From Evernia prunastri (Eukaryota > Ascomycota > Lecanoromycetes > Lecanorales > Parmeliaceae): a stretch of DNA of 64,000 nucleotides. Location: contig NKYR01000107.1 in NCBI GenBank assembly GCA_003184365.1, positions 1 to 64,000 of the forward strand, written 5' to 3'. Made by a program: the position numbers and the translations under genes. The notes beneath the pieces are model-generated. The model was not told the origin of the DNA. It made no database searches and saw nothing but the letters and a program-made list of their open reading frames with translations. Shown one piece after another: positions 21,794 through 33,800 of the stretch (position 1 is the stretch's first letter; each line of letters begins with the position of its first letter).

Positions 21794-22663
21794 CTAGAAT
21801 ATCCTTCTGCACCACTTGAATAGATGGTCGCCGACCGATTTTGAAAGCCGGCCGTCTTCCCCTTGAATATCTCGACCCCATACCCTTACATCCGTCATCG
21901 CAGCGTTATGAGCGTCCCCTCTATCTATGAAATCATCATAACATTCAAACATCGCAATTTCCTGCGGAGTATTGGCCAAGTCAAGACCCCCTAATCCACC
22001 GGCGCACACAACAAGCCCAGCAACCAGATATGGTACTTGCAAAGCGAAGTCAGCAGTGTAATCTGTGTTATGTAAGGCGAATGCAGTTTAGTCTTCTTTT
22101 ACGCTGTACGGCCTGAAACACCTGGGTACATTACCTCCAGACTCAAAGGGGTCATGACAGGGAAAGAAATAAGTCACGAAAGGTGATTATACTGGGCGGG
22201 GGCGGCCTCGAACATTGTCTTTGTAGTACACCAGCGGATCGTATTTCCAGAAAAGCCGACCTTCATCCACTTGAACAAGGCCCGTCTTGGCCATTGCGAA
22301 TGTCGTGAGTTCTGGGTGGTTAGGGAATGGGTCATGATGGATTAATAGGTACTTACGAGTACAGTAAAGCGGCATCGACCTCGTACCAGCGAGGTCTTTC
22401 ACTAATCAACATTCGCGACTCAAATTATACCAGGCCTTGCTCATGATACAAAAAGAAGTCAAAGCCCCCAATGGAATTTAAATAAGAAGAGGCAACGTCT
22501 TCAAAATGCAACTTACTTTTGACGAATTGCCCAAGCGTAATGAGACTCGGGGTTCCTCAACTCTTCGCCCCACACCACTTCCAGCATTACGGTTGGAAAA
22601 GACCAGAATTGGTGTCACGTCTCCGTACGGCCGTGCACAAAGCATCGAGAGGCGCAGCTGCAT
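21794..22663 (-). pseudogene. Unidentified multi-exon gene, possibly frameshifted
   Basis: Several stretches on the minus strand look coding. One near 22500-22600 contains VVWGEELRNPESHYAWAIRQ before a GTAAGT donor. Another near 22335-22390 reads ERPRWYEVDAALLYS before GTAAGT. A third at 22187-22310 reads LTTFAMAKTGLVQVDEGR, then LFWKYDPLVYYKDN. The last, 21794-22065, reads DYTADFALQVPYLVAGLVV and ends DHLFKWCRRIF-stop. Introns look ordinary, but the second and third stretches do not join in phase with the only acceptor visible (CACCCAG), so either I have misread a splice site or the gene carries a frameshift. I do not recognise the family. Coordinates are approximate. Confidence 0.35.
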
Positions 22664-23508
22664 TGAGTCGTTTTGAGAGGGATGATTTGTAAGAAGCTCA
22701 ATGATGCTGAGTATTGGGTGTAACCCATGGCCTTGGGGGCCAGGACTTTGGGGAGGCGTAGCGGACCAGACGACATTATTGTTGGCAAAAGAAAAGCGAA
22801 GATCAGAGTACGGCGGACTAAGTTCCTTTATATAAATCTGTATGACTCGTTAAAGCCTGAAGGTTTCCGGCGGCTAATAGTGTGTACTCTAAGGCTAATT
22901 TTTGGAGGCATTTTAGGTAACTACTCCAGGGGGGCCAGGGTCCCTGGCCCCTATCTGGCCCCCATCAATCAATCCACCATCCATGCTCGTCGGAGATGAC
23001 CATCCCTTCCCCCCAAACATGCTTGTTTGATGTTTCGGTTAAATTCTATACGTAATTATTTCGTTTATCTTTTCATGAGATTTAAGGGACAGCAAGGCTC
23101 ACGCATGATGGAGAAGGCAGAATACATAGTGTTGATAATTGAGGGGTCATCGTCTCGCCTTCACCAGGGGTGCCTGACCGTAGAGTAGCGATGCTGACTG
23201 CAAAGCCTTTTCTCCTCCCCCTCCTCCATCTCCTTTCTTCTGTCTCCGCCTTCTTTCCTTTCTCTCCATTCTTTCGATTCTTTTCCCAATCCTGTTTCTT
23301 TGCCTCGTCGGCTTCCCACTGTCTTTTCAGATCGGTCTACTTGCTTTCCGTCATTCTTTTGTCTTCGAAAGCAACAACAGTCTTTACCTTGTCATCAAGG
23401 CTTCCACTTTCATCTTCCGTTTCAGTAATCAGGCTGTGCCTGTAAATTCTCTCTCTGTCCATTTGGAGTACACAAGGAGAAAACCCTGTTCTACCCTTCA
23501 ATATCAAA
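22664..23508. other. Intergenic upstream of the GH5 gene
   Basis: Holds the palindromic candidate repeat at 22735-22963 (listed separately), AT-rich DNA around 22790-22920, and a strong CT-rich tract at about 23205-23340. Pyrimidine-rich tracts of this kind are common just upstream of transcription starts in filamentous fungi. Confidence 0.5.
22735..22963. repeat. Candidate small inverted-repeat element with palindrome
   Basis: GGGGGCCAG at 22735-22743 is matched by its reverse complement CTGGCCCCC at 22955-22963. Inside the right end lies a perfect 21-nt palindrome at 22931-22951 (ten bases, a central T, ten bases). The 229-bp segment between is AT-rich and non-coding. The form resembles a MITE or solo terminal repeat, but I see no target-site duplication, so this is tentative. 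Confidence 0.3.
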
Positions 23509-25768
23509 ATGGTCAACCACGTTCTTCTCATTCTTTGTTCAGCTCTTCAAGCGATGGCCCGTCCGCAAGGCCCCTGGCAAGGACACCCTAAAGGTCCTCC
23601 GCAAGGTCCATGGAACCAATACAGCCAACATGGACAATGGAACCATCATTACGTCCTAACAACGTCGTCCTCGACATCGGCATACGCCCAAAGTCCAACT
23701 TCTTCTTCAGGGACACAGGTTCGGAACAGTGAGAATTCTACGAGCTACCGCACTGGCTCCTTCTCAATCTATGGTTCCGCATATCCTTCCGGGACCGGTA
23801 GCGTCTTTGGGACAGGGCCAGCCGTGGGAACGGGCTATCCTCCTCGAACAAGCCCAGCCTCTGTCCAAACATCGCCTGCTGTGGTCCTTACAGTCTCCAG
23901 TGGGACATCTTCAGCAACTACTATCAGTACTTCTGGCTCTACTGCGGCAACTGAGCAGGTCTCAACACCAAACGGAGCACCCATTGCCACAACCACGGCC
24001 TCATCGAGTCCAACAAGTACCGATCTTGTAAGAGGTGTCAACATTGGAGGCTGGGTACGTACATCCAGACTTCACATGTATCACTTATACACCGGACGTT
24101 GAGTCTTAAGATATGCCCTAGCAATGTTTCGCCCCTAGCATGTTCTGAGGCTTGATATACACCCTTAGACAGGCAGGACTGACTCTAATGATTTCAAACC
24201 AGTTACTTGCTGAGAAGTTCATGAACGGTGATGACTTATTTACCGGCAACGGAGCAAACGCAGTAGATCAGTGGACGTTAGACCAAACCAGTGGAGCCGC
24301 CACTGCTCTGCAGAAACATTGGGTGCGTACGAGATTCGCAGCAGACCTTCCCCACTGTAGAAAACCTTACTCTCAAACGCAAAATGCGAAAAGGCGGCTC
24401 TTAGTAGCTGTTCCAAATGTCTTGACGCTCTGAATTTTCCCTTGAGGAAGTACTAGTACTGACTCGTAGATCTTTATAGGACACCTATTTCAACGAAACA
24501 GACGTCCAAACCCTTAAAGGTTACGGGATCAACGCCCTAAGGATCCCTATTGGATTTTGGTACGTGAATTCTTGAGTCGTCTGAGCTAGTCTCAAAACCT
24601 GGCTTGCAACCCACGGCAAATGTCTCTTAGCAGCCCCAGACAAGTCTCATGACTCACGGCTCTATCTTACAAGGGTAATGTTGACTCTGCAATATTTCCA
24701 GGGCTTATGACAACACCGGCACGCCATACATTTCTTACGGGGTCGGACAAGGTGCAGATTCTTACCTCGAAAAGGCGATAGGATGGGCTCAATCAGCTGG
24801 CCTTAAAGTTTGGGTGGACTGCCATGGTAGCCCAGGCAGCCAGAACGGGTGGGCAAAATTCCTCTCTTTTCCCCCGAAGCCCCCGGCGGTCAGATCCCCG
24901 ACGCCCACTTTGCTAACGACAAACCCAGCTATGATAACTCTGGCCACAAAGGAGACGTCGAGTGGCAACAAGACGGCAATCTCGCCAAGTCCATAGCGAT
25001 TCTAACAACCATGGCCCAGAAATACGGCTCCAAAGAATACAGCGACACCGTCATGGGGATAGAGCTCGTCAACGAACCGATATCGTGGGGAAGCAACACC
25101 CTCAGTACCACGCAGACTTGGGCTCAAGAGGCGTATCACGCTGTCAAGGGCAACTCCACCAATGAGAACCTCATGGTAGTCATGCACGACGCCTTCGCCC
25201 CCAATGGTCCCAGTGACTGGACCGCCATCGCCCAGTCCCTCGGCCCGAGAGGAAGCTTCGGCATCGACACGCACATGTACCAGACCCTTGTCCCCGCCGA
25301 CATCGCTCTCACACAGGCCGAGCACATCACCACCGCCTGCCAACGAGGCATGGCGCTCGGCAGCGCCAACGGACTGGCGCCCGTCTACGTGGGCGAATGG
25401 TCGTCCACGACGAACGCTTGTATCAATCCCGACGGAACTAGCACGGCTGGCACTTGCAGCGTAGAAGGATGTGTATGTGTGTCTGACCCGATGAGCACAT
25501 GGACAGACGCAGTGGTGGAGGCGGTGAGGAAATACGTCGAAGCGCAACTTGAAAGCTTCGAGGCTAGCACGAGTGGTTATTTCTTCTGGAGCTGGGCAGG
25601 TAGTTTCTCTCCCGGAGAATACGGGCAGCACGATCTCTGAAAGCTGACTGCTCGTTAGATGATGATATGGGAACGTGGTCTATCAAAGATGGGATCAAAA
25701 AGGGAATCATTCCAAACCCACTCAATGACCCGAGTCAGCGCAAGTACCCAAGCCAATGCAGCTCTTGA
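23509..25768 (+). CDS. Secreted GH5 exo-beta-1,3-glucanase
   Basis: Exons 23509-24054, 24203-24322, 24480-24559, 24702-24848, 24929-25599 and 25659-25768 encode 557 residues. It would cleave glucose from the ends of beta-1,3-glucan in the cell wall. The N-terminus MVNHVLLILCSALQAMA is a signal peptide. Next come a short Pro-Gly-Trp-rich segment and about 130 Ser/Thr-rich residues, probably an O-glycosylated linker. The catalytic domain opens with VRGVNIGGWLLAEKF and has INALRIPIGFW, then WVDCHGSPGSQNG (family HGAPGSQNG). The acid/base Glu is near residue 346 (GIELVNEP) and the nucleophile Glu near residue 454 (YVGEWS). The ending YFFWSWAG is typical; the last exon adds a short tail with DDDMGTWSIKDG. 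Five introns, all GT-AG. Confidence 0.9.
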
Positions 25769-26608
25769 ACCCTGCCAATTAGATGGAAAGAGACGGTCAA
25801 GGTGCGGCTGGCCTGCTTTCCAATTGATTGGTAGATCTGAAGTCTCTGTATCTTCATCATGTAGAGTCCCTCAAAGAATTTATAGTTCTGTTCTCATCTA
25901 TAAAGCCATAGGTCCCTGTCCTGATGCACCCCTCCCCCCGCGTCCGACATTGAGAGACCGTGCCTCACCCCATCAATGTCACACCTCCATGTCCTCCAAA
26001 GGTGAACCTACAAAAGCAACGCTAACCAACATTTGGCCGTCAAAATCGGAGCACCACGGCTCTATACTGATGATATAGGCCGGATATTCGGTCGCTGCAT
26101 ATAGATCTGGCCATGAGCATGGCCGCTTCAGGAAAGTCGAGGACCTGGTCATAGATTCCTAGGAACGAAGTCAGGCTTAGGGCATGATGTCTCTTCTCAG
26201 ACAAGCTAATTAGTCGTAAGCAAGCCTGGAATTGCCTTTAACATCACACATGGCTATCCTCAGAGAGAATCTTCCCGAGAAGTCGAATTCTCCACCTTTC
26301 ACTATGGTTTTGTTCAGAACATGGCGTGAGTGGCATCTCTCTTCAAGGAAAAGTCAGGATGAGGTGAAGAACAAGGTTCTCTCCTCTGATCTTCGACCAG
26401 GTGGTCTGAAAACGCACGACTATCAACGAGTTCGGGAAATGAAGACTGGGTCCTTTTGCTTCTCTTCTCTTGGACGGCTTCAACTTGCTACCACAGAATA
26501 TCAATAAAGACACTGCTGCCACAAGAGAGACTTCGTTGTACTATGAGACATCTCTTTTCTAGAATCGTTTCAATCTGTTGACCGTTCCGAGCCTCCGTCA
26601 TCGAGGAA
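25769..26608. other. Intergenic, 0.84 kb
   Basis: Only short frames. The one at 26232-26507 shows no family features. No repeat seen. Confidence 0.4.
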
Positions 26609-26938
26609 ATGAAGATCGAGTACCACGATACCCATCAAAGCGGCACATTTTGGCCACCAACCGACCCTCCATTCAGTAGGCTTGAAACCGGGCCCGAAGC
26701 CGATGCCGCGGAGGCGTTCGCAATCACTCAAGAAGATATGATCGCTCTCGGGGAAGACACAGAGACTATTTCATCCACACAACTTTCCATGATAACCATT
26801 TCCCATTTAAAGACACGATTAGTGGATCAAACTAAGGTTGGCTTCTTCTCTATGCCAATACTTACCGTGTCTCTCCATACAACATTCGACACACTATACA
26901 AAGCCTTGGGTATGTGTTCTGGGATAGTCAGCGGCTGA
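26609..26938 (+). pseudogene. Fragment reminiscent of UstYa/DUF3328 proteins
   Basis: A 109-codon frame includes the segment IEYHDTHQSGTFWPP, then GPEADAAEAFAITQEDMIAL. Its layout resembles the middle of fungal UstYa-type oxidase proteins, where a 'PSPEVDAAW' block is followed by 'ITxEEMxxLGKD'. The family's HxxHC catalytic motif should follow, but only a degenerate SLHTTFDTLYKALG is present. There is no N-terminal membrane helix and no convincing flanking exon. I read it as a possible relic; it could equally be an unrelated frame. Confidence 0.22.
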
Positions 26939-27637
26939 GAAACGCCGGTCTCGGGGGTTCGATGTACGTCTTAGAACTCCGTCCTGTGTTTCAAAACTGA
27001 TATTCTACTGTAGGCTTGTTGAAATTGAGGAGAGATGTCAGATAAGGACGGATATGCGGCCGTCAACCATTGCACCACAATTCTCTTCTTTGTATGAAGA
27101 AAAACCTCAAGACCGGTGGTATAACCGTTAACGACATAGGAGATTCTCTGGGGAGTGTGCAAGAGCAGGTGTAAATAGAGAATCAAGGTGCACGACGGAA
27201 GACATTCAATTAGGGTCAAAATACAGCTTTGCCGGCTGTGAGGGCATAGCGTGCTATTCATCTTGTACAATTTTGTGAGCACAAAAAGTAAAAGAATAGA
27301 AGTAGATTTCCGTGATAGAATTGCAAAAGCGGAATCTCGATTGGTATGACCAGACCTGCTGTCATTGTTGTGTTCCTCCCCGTGCTTTCCCTTCCCAAAT
27401 TCTACCCCTTCTACATTCCACCAAATGCAGCAAAAGATTGTCTGTAACGACGACAATAAGTTTGCTGTTATCTAGCTATATTTTAAGCAAGACTTCCATA
27501 ACAGATATAGATATATCCTATAGAGACTGTAAGTGATAGGAAGCTACGTTTTAGGCTGTGGAGATGCCGTGATTATCTCCCACTCTAAAGCTTCATCCAC
27601 CAATCCAATCCTAACCTTCACCATCTTTTCGCGCAAC
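26939..27637. other. Intergenic upstream of the N-terminal amidase
   Basis: AT-rich, about 700 bp, with no supportable gene. It probably includes the amidase promoter; repeated GATATA-like words lie near 27500-27520. Confidence 0.4.
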
Positions 27638-28674
27638 ATGCGCATAGCCTGCCTACAGTTCAACCCCGAGCTAGGCAGGCTCCCTGAGAATATTACCCTT
27701 GCCAACACCCTACTAGAGGCAGCCTCTCCGCAAAACCTCGACCTACTAGTCCTTCCCGAGCTTGCTTTTACAGGTAATGCCTCTTCATATCTTCCCTGTC
27801 GTTTTCCTAGCCGCAATTCAGTCCCATTGAACACTGGATAGGCTACAACTACCCCTCCCTGGCCTCCATATTGCCCCACCTCGAACCCACCGCCTCTGGC
27901 CCATCCACAGCTTGGGCTAGAGCTACCGCGAGCCGTCTCAATTGCATCGTCACCGTCGGCTATCCCGAGCTCTACATCCCGTCTGCTCCTTCCGGCATAG
28001 ACCTTCAAGACCTATCGCCCAATGGTAAAGTCGTAGCGTACAATTCCACCGTGACCGTCTCCGCCACAGGCCAAATCTTAGCCCATTACCGCAAGACGCA
28101 TCTCTACTACACGGATGAGACTTGGGCTCAAGAATCGCCGTCAGGATGGCTCTCAACATCCCTTACATTCGCTCCTAAGACTTGCTCGGAGAGAACCGTA
28201 CAGGCAAATTTTGGTATATGCATGGACCTGAACCCACACAAGTTTGAGGCTCCATGGGAAGCGTATGAATTTGCCTGTCATGCTCAAGCTTCTGGGTCTG
28301 AGTTGCTTGTACTTTCAATGGCCTGGCTGACACGATTGGACGGCTCAGAGCTGGCTGCTCATGCAGAGGAACCGGATCTATCTACGTTGAGCTATTGGGT
28401 AGAAAGGCTGAAACCGCTTGTGGATGCCGAGAAAGAAGTGATGGCAGTGTTCGCTAATAGATGCGGGCAAGAAGCGGGCAAAACCCCATTGGGGATCGAG
28501 GAGGGTGTGAGATATGCTGGAAGTTCTTGGATTGGGAGAATAGGAAACGGGGTTCTCAAAATCTGGGAGATTATGGGGAGAGCAGAGGAGGGTGTGATTG
28601 TTGCAGATACAGAGAAGGAGCCGAAGTGGGCTTTACGGTTGCAATCATATAATAATGAAGAGTTGGCAGAATGA
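27638..28674 (+). CDS. NTA1: Protein N-terminal amidase, nitrilase superfamily (NTA1-like)
   Basis: Exons 27638-27773 and 27842-28674 (intron 68 nt, GTAATG...ATAG) encode 322 residues. NTA1 enzymes deamidate N-terminal Asn or Gln, creating Asp or Glu degrons for the Arg/N-end rule pathway. The nitrilase catalytic triad is visible: Glu41 in LVLPELAFTGYNYP, Lys130 in HYRKTHLY and Cys172 in FGICMDLNPHKFE. The WAQ-containing segment after the Lys and the conserved GSSWIGR near the end fit fungal Nta1 homologues; yeast Nta1 is about 450 residues, so this is a shorter form. The start at 27638 follows an upstream stop and matches the usual MRIACLQFNP opening. Other carbon-nitrogen hydrolases are possible but fit less well. 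Confidence 0.8.
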
Positions 28675-28968
28675 GTTCCCACACGGTTCCCATCAGACTT
28701 CCAAATAGGCGCGACCGAAGACATCTCACTTTGAGCTGTTTTTTGCAGCAGGTTGACTAGACTTACCGTGTGCCAAGCTAGCATGTAAGGACTGTTGGAA
28801 GCCAAAGTGAGTGCCATAAAAGTTGTCTCGTCGCAATCTACAAATGTGGTGACCTTTACAGGCCGCGAAGTACGAACCCGGACTCACGATCCTTTATGAT
28901 CCCACTTTCGACCCAATAACTAAATCGCCGTCCATCACAAAGCTATCCACACCGACCGAGCAACCGCA

Positions 28969-29918
28969 ATGCGACCAGCAGCGGCAACCCACAAAAGGTC
29001 TCCAGAGCAGGAGACCGCCGATGAGCGAAACCTGTAAGTTTTCGAGAGTCTCGTCAGCCAGCCTCGAACAAGACTAATCGATACCAAGATTCCTTTACGA
29101 CACCATGGTGGTTGTACTGGTGGGTCCCATCAAGCGACGTTTCGAAGTACACAAGGGTCTCGTCTGCAGCCGATCCGATTTTTTCAAGGCAGCATTCATG
29201 GGCACGTTCCAGGAAGCCGACGGTACCATCACACTTCCCGAGCAGGAGCCCGCAACTTTTGAATACTTCGTCTATTGGCTGTATACCGACAGTCTCAAAG
29301 GTCACCATTCGAATTCAATCAATCCGACTTTGAAGGACTTAACGGACAACGTGCGTTCGGAAGTGAAAACTTGTGAATTGCTACACGCAGAGGATCTCCC
29401 ACCCAGTAATCCACACCGGAAGTTGTGGGAACACGCTAACTATCATGACCGTCCGTTCGCTTCACTTATTGATCTATATATCCTGGCGGATGCACTTCAA
29501 GTTCCACGATTGAAAGATGCTGCCATTACAGCATTGATTGAGGTCTACGGCTTCATCTCTGCTTACAAAATGAATTATAAGATGTACTGGGCCGCGAATC
29601 GGCCTATTGGTATGGCAGGACCTAGAGATGGCTTGAATATGGCCTGGGGGACCTTGCCGGAAGAGTCCAAACTCTGTCAAGCACTTCTACGCCTCTTTTG
29701 CGACAATACCGCTGGCATCAATGATGGCGAGACGTACTTCCATCCACGTTTTGTGGTTGCCATGGGCAACTTGTTTTGCGGAACGATGGCTGCATGATCT
29801 CCCTGCAACTGACTGGACAGAGACAGGAGCTATCTGCTCCTATCACGAGCATGAAGGAGATAGCTGCGATCTGACTGAACGATATTTGGAGGATAGGGAA
29901 AAGATGGCACGAGAATAA
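28969..29918 (+). pseudogene. BTB/POZ-domain protein with an apparent +1 frameshift
   Basis: Exon 28969-29033 and an exon from 29089 (intron GTAAGT...CAAG) give a BTB domain: FEVHKGLVCSRSDFFKAAF, then the LPEQEPATFEYFVYWLYTD block typical of small fungal BTB proteins. The frame stops at 29797, just after the stretch AMGNLFCGTMAA. Shifting by one base in the TTTT run near 29773 re-enters an open frame beginning AERWLHDLPATDW and ending at 29918 with EDREKMARE, which is the kind of tail (HDL...ICSYHEH) these proteins normally have. No intron can bridge the two frames. Either the gene is recently broken, the shorter 257-residue form is real, or the base is a sequencing error in a homopolymer. 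Function is unknown; BTB domains usually mediate dimerisation or cullin-3 binding. Confidence 0.7.
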
Positions 29919-30843
29919 CCAGGTTTTTGGCTGGCTAGCGTTCCTATGCGGACTTTGGTTTCCTTCACGATCAGCCAACCGCTGTAACGGGGTGAGTTCA
30001 GAGCATGGAAAATCGGACGACTTGTATCACCAAGACGTCAGGGAAACCAGCAGCAGTGCGAAACAGATTCCAAAAACAAAAGACGATAGCAGCTCCAAAA
30101 TGAGACACGATTCACTATCCAACCCATTTAACAATCTCTCTACATGACTTGATCCATGCATGACAACGTCCCCTCCGTTCCCTGCCCCCCAAAACGAGCC
30201 ATAACCAACAGAGAACCGCATCCAAGTCTCCCTCCGCCTTGTCCAGCAGCTCCATGCCATCTACCCCTGACCATTGTCCCTAAAAAAGGGGAAGACACTC
30301 CAGCGTCATGGGTACTCTCCACGCCCCACCACCACCACCACCACCACCAACACCACTTTCCTTTTCGTATTCCTCACAACAGGACCAAGCATCCGCAAGC
30401 CACGATGTGGACGCGCTCCATATATCCCGCCTTTCCAATTGACCGTGTCAATTTCACAGCAAGACATCTTGTTGAGCGATGATGTTATCCAAAGTCCAAT
30501 CCTTGATGGAGATCAGAGTGATGTATCTTATGCCGTGCCGCCAGCGTTTTCACCGCTGCTCACTGTCCCAGAATGGGCGGAGAGGACGTCGTTGAGGTAG
30601 CCGAGATTGAGGAAGCGGATACGGGTGATAAGTCACGGTTTCTATGAATCATTGCGAGCTGCAAGTGTAGTGTGTAGCGCAGCTCCAAAACAAGCTGCTT
30701 GAGCCTTCATTCCTGCCTCCGGTGTCTCGCATTAACAATCCAAATGATCTAACGGTACATAGAAAGGCCGCCTCTTGGTATATTACACTTCATGCGCCAT
30801 CGCTATGCCAAAGTCCACATGCACCCTGAAAAATCCCTTCTTC
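29919..30843. other. Intergenic between convergent BTB gene and SAC3
   Basis: Contains a short (CAC)n microsatellite at 30326-30349. Two overlapping plus-strand frames of about 108 codons (30156-30482 and 30274-30600) run through it but are driven by that repeat and look non-coding. Confidence 0.45.
30326..30349. repeat. (CAC)n microsatellite
   Basis: About eight consecutive CAC/ACC triplets, followed by CAACACCA. In plus-strand frames it reads as poly-His or poly-Thr. Confidence 0.8.
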
Positions 30844-33800
30844 TCAAAGCTCGATCGCATCCTCTGCACTCGTGCCCGCCTGCTGCTGCGCCTCTGCCGC
30901 TTGCTGTCTTAGTGTAGTTGTAGGCCGAGGTGGCCCATTCATGAACCCGTTCACCTGCCTTTGCTTCTCCAAAGCTGCAAAACCCCTTGGTGCCGCTCCA
31001 AGCTGCTCGCGTTGTTGATGTTGCTGTTGATTTTGTGGAAGAGGTGTGGCCCCTTCCTTCTGCTTCCCCTTCCCCACTAAACTCATTCCCATCCCTTCGC
31101 CGTCCCAAAAGCCCTTCGGCAGAAGAGCTTTGTCTCCCATAGCTCTCAACCTAAGCTCCGTCCTCGAAGGGGTTGGGCCGCGTTCTTTGATTTCCCGAAG
31201 TCTGCGCTGAGCCGGTGTCTCGTTGTTAGGCGGCGAACTTTCGGGTTGAGGCGTCATACTCTTCTCAATACTTTGTCGTTCTGACCTACACCACTGCTCC
31301 GACTCTGCTAATGCTTCGCGAACAGAGCGTATTTGAGCGAAGAGCTCTTCGTCGTCGTCGTCATTGGCTGATCTTGAGACTTTACCTGGGTTTGGCTGGG
31401 TTTGCGTAGCTGGTTGAGAAGTGGATAGTCGCGCGCTCTGGGTGGACCGAGGGCTTAGTTTAGTTGTCCCCACCGAGCTCTCGGCTCCGTCAATTTCCGT
31501 CTCGTCCCTCGTTCGCTTTTGGGCCGACGGCACAACAGGAGTGTCTGGATCAATGCCGAGTGCCTTGAGCCTGAAGTAGTCTGTCCGTGTCGTATCCGAT
31601 CTCGCTTTAGGAGCAAGGCGGCGAGCTTGTCTCATGAGTATGTCGCTGAGGAGCGAACCATCCTTTACCTTTGACACATCGATTTGAGATTTGTAAGGAA
31701 TGCGCGTCATAGGACGTGGAGGAGCAGACATGATGGAGTCCCCCCCGATAGTGCTTGATTGCTTGTGATATATTTTTGTACGCCTGGGAGGACTCTGATC
31801 AACGCTTCTATCGGTGTCCTCTCGTTTGCGTTTCTTCACTGTAGAAGTTTCCAATCGGCTTTGCTCAACGTCAAAGTCTGCAGGTAAGCTTTGTCGCTTC
31901 TGAAGCGGAGTTCGGGGCGGTGGTAACATGTTCCTAGTGCTCTTTTGTTGACCGACTGGGCTTTCTGAGCCTCCTACACTCGATGCGAGCGAGGAAAGTG
32001 AAGATTGACGATCATTTAGCTTTTGGCGCTCATTTTTGGCGGATTTCTGGAGCGACTTCGCAAAATCCCTTCTTCGTTGCTTGGCTTTGCGCATGAGACT
32101 CATTTGCCAGGCATTAGCCTTCCACCTCTTAAAGAACCTCTTGGCCAACAGAATTGCACGACATTCCCCTGTTCCCAATCAGCATTCGCCCATTATACCA
32201 GGACGCAGATGATGACGACTGACTTGCTTCCTTCCAGGACGACTCGTCGTCGAATTGAGCGATCGATGCCTTGATAATCGGTCCGACTGTGAATTCAATG
32301 AATTGCTGTATGATTCCGTTATCTTCAAGCAACATTATCCTGGAGAGCTCGTCTAATGCTACAGATCTTGGATCAAGTTGCGAAGAGGCGAGGATTGATT
32401 GGTCCTGGCTCGGTTGAGATTCCGAAGGCTTAAACATTGGAGGACCGGAGAATCTTTGTGCATTCGAAGTAGTATGCTCCAAAAATGGTGATGGCTTCTG
32501 AACTACTTCGATAGATTTGTTGGAAGGCGAAGGAAGAGGCGATTGAAAAGAAGGTGCGGTAGATGGGTGGAAAATTGAGGAGGGTTGAGAGGACCCCAGA
32601 TTAGCTGTGGGTCCGGGTGGTGGCAGGAAAGTCTTATTGCTGATAGGAGATTTGAGAGGTGCTGCTGGAGGAAGGTCGGTCTCTTTTGGGAGTGGATTTG
32701 ATGGTGGGAATGGACTAAAAGGGGTTAATTTGGGGGTTGATGGAGGCGCGGAAACCATAGGCTTGATTGCTGCATCTTTCTGTTGTGGAGCGGAGATAGT
32801 GGGATTCTTTCCTTCCGACATTCGAGACGGGTCTGCATTGCTGTCGTGGGCGGTTGGCCCTGCCGTTGCTGGTCCGAATAGTGGAGATGTACCAAATGAA
32901 AAAGCAGAGGGAGCTGAAACGGCTGCTGGTTGGTCGAGAATACTTTTCGGTTTCAGAGGTACAGCTGCTTCTGTTGAGGTCGGCGTTTTTCCGGCTACAG
33001 CCTGCGTCGGCTCTGAGCCCGTGGCAGCAGGAAATGTGCCTGAGGTTTGACCAAAGGTGGTTTTCTTTTCCATCGGTGTAGCAAATGGGGAAATGACAGG
33101 GCCGTTACTGTTTACCCCTGTCTTAGGAGCCGACTGGGGGGGAAAGAGACTAGGTTTGGGGGGATCTTTGGTGCCAAAAACATCAGGGTTACCTTTGGAC
33201 TTCTCGGCTTTGGTCGTGTTTGCAGGTGGGAAGAAGTTGAATTTGGGGGGTTCTTTGCTCTCGAACGGATCACGAGCTGCTTGGTCAGTAGTTTTGGATT
33301 TGAAATCAAAAACCGGTGTCGAGCTGGCCTGGATTTGAGTCGAGCTAGGCTTGCCGAAGGTTATCGCTGCTGAGAAGGGGTTATAGTTGTTCGGAGGCGT
33401 GGACGTGGCAGGTTTCGGTTCGAAAGGCGATGCAGCAGGGTTGAGGTGAGGAGTACTGCCATTGATATCCCGAACCTTCTGCGGACTTCCAGATCCCGAT
33501 CGGGAAGACGAGCTTTCATCGTCAGATTCGCCAACGAAGAGAGATTCGCTGTTCGCCACAGAAGCAGTATCGGCATCCGAGGGTGCTTCAACGAATCCTT
33601 GCGATTGTGCTTGAGCAGCACTTAGTCCATTGATCACGGCTGGCAAGGTTCGACCGAGCCGTTTTGATTCCACCAGTCTTATAGAGAATTTGTGACTCCC
33701 CCAAGCATCGTCATCTAGAAGAGGTTTGCAAACGATCGGGGTCTGTGAACTGCGAAGACTGACCTATATAGTCCATCACTGATCCAACGTCTATGTACTC

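Noticed and set aside
23170..23445. Hydrophobic plus-strand frame just upstream of the GH5 gene, looking like a signal or membrane protein
   Set aside because: It is a translation of a CT-rich promoter tract, giving Leu/Phe/Ser runs.
20000..30000. A secondary-metabolite or defence gene cluster in the looser 20-30 kb region
   Set aside because: No polyketide synthase, peptide synthetase, terpene cyclase, P450, NLR or cluster regulator is present; the genes are functionally unrelated.
30156..30600. Two overlapping 108-codon plus frames
   Set aside because: Their length comes from a CAC microsatellite and surrounding low-complexity DNA; no start context, homology or splice sites.
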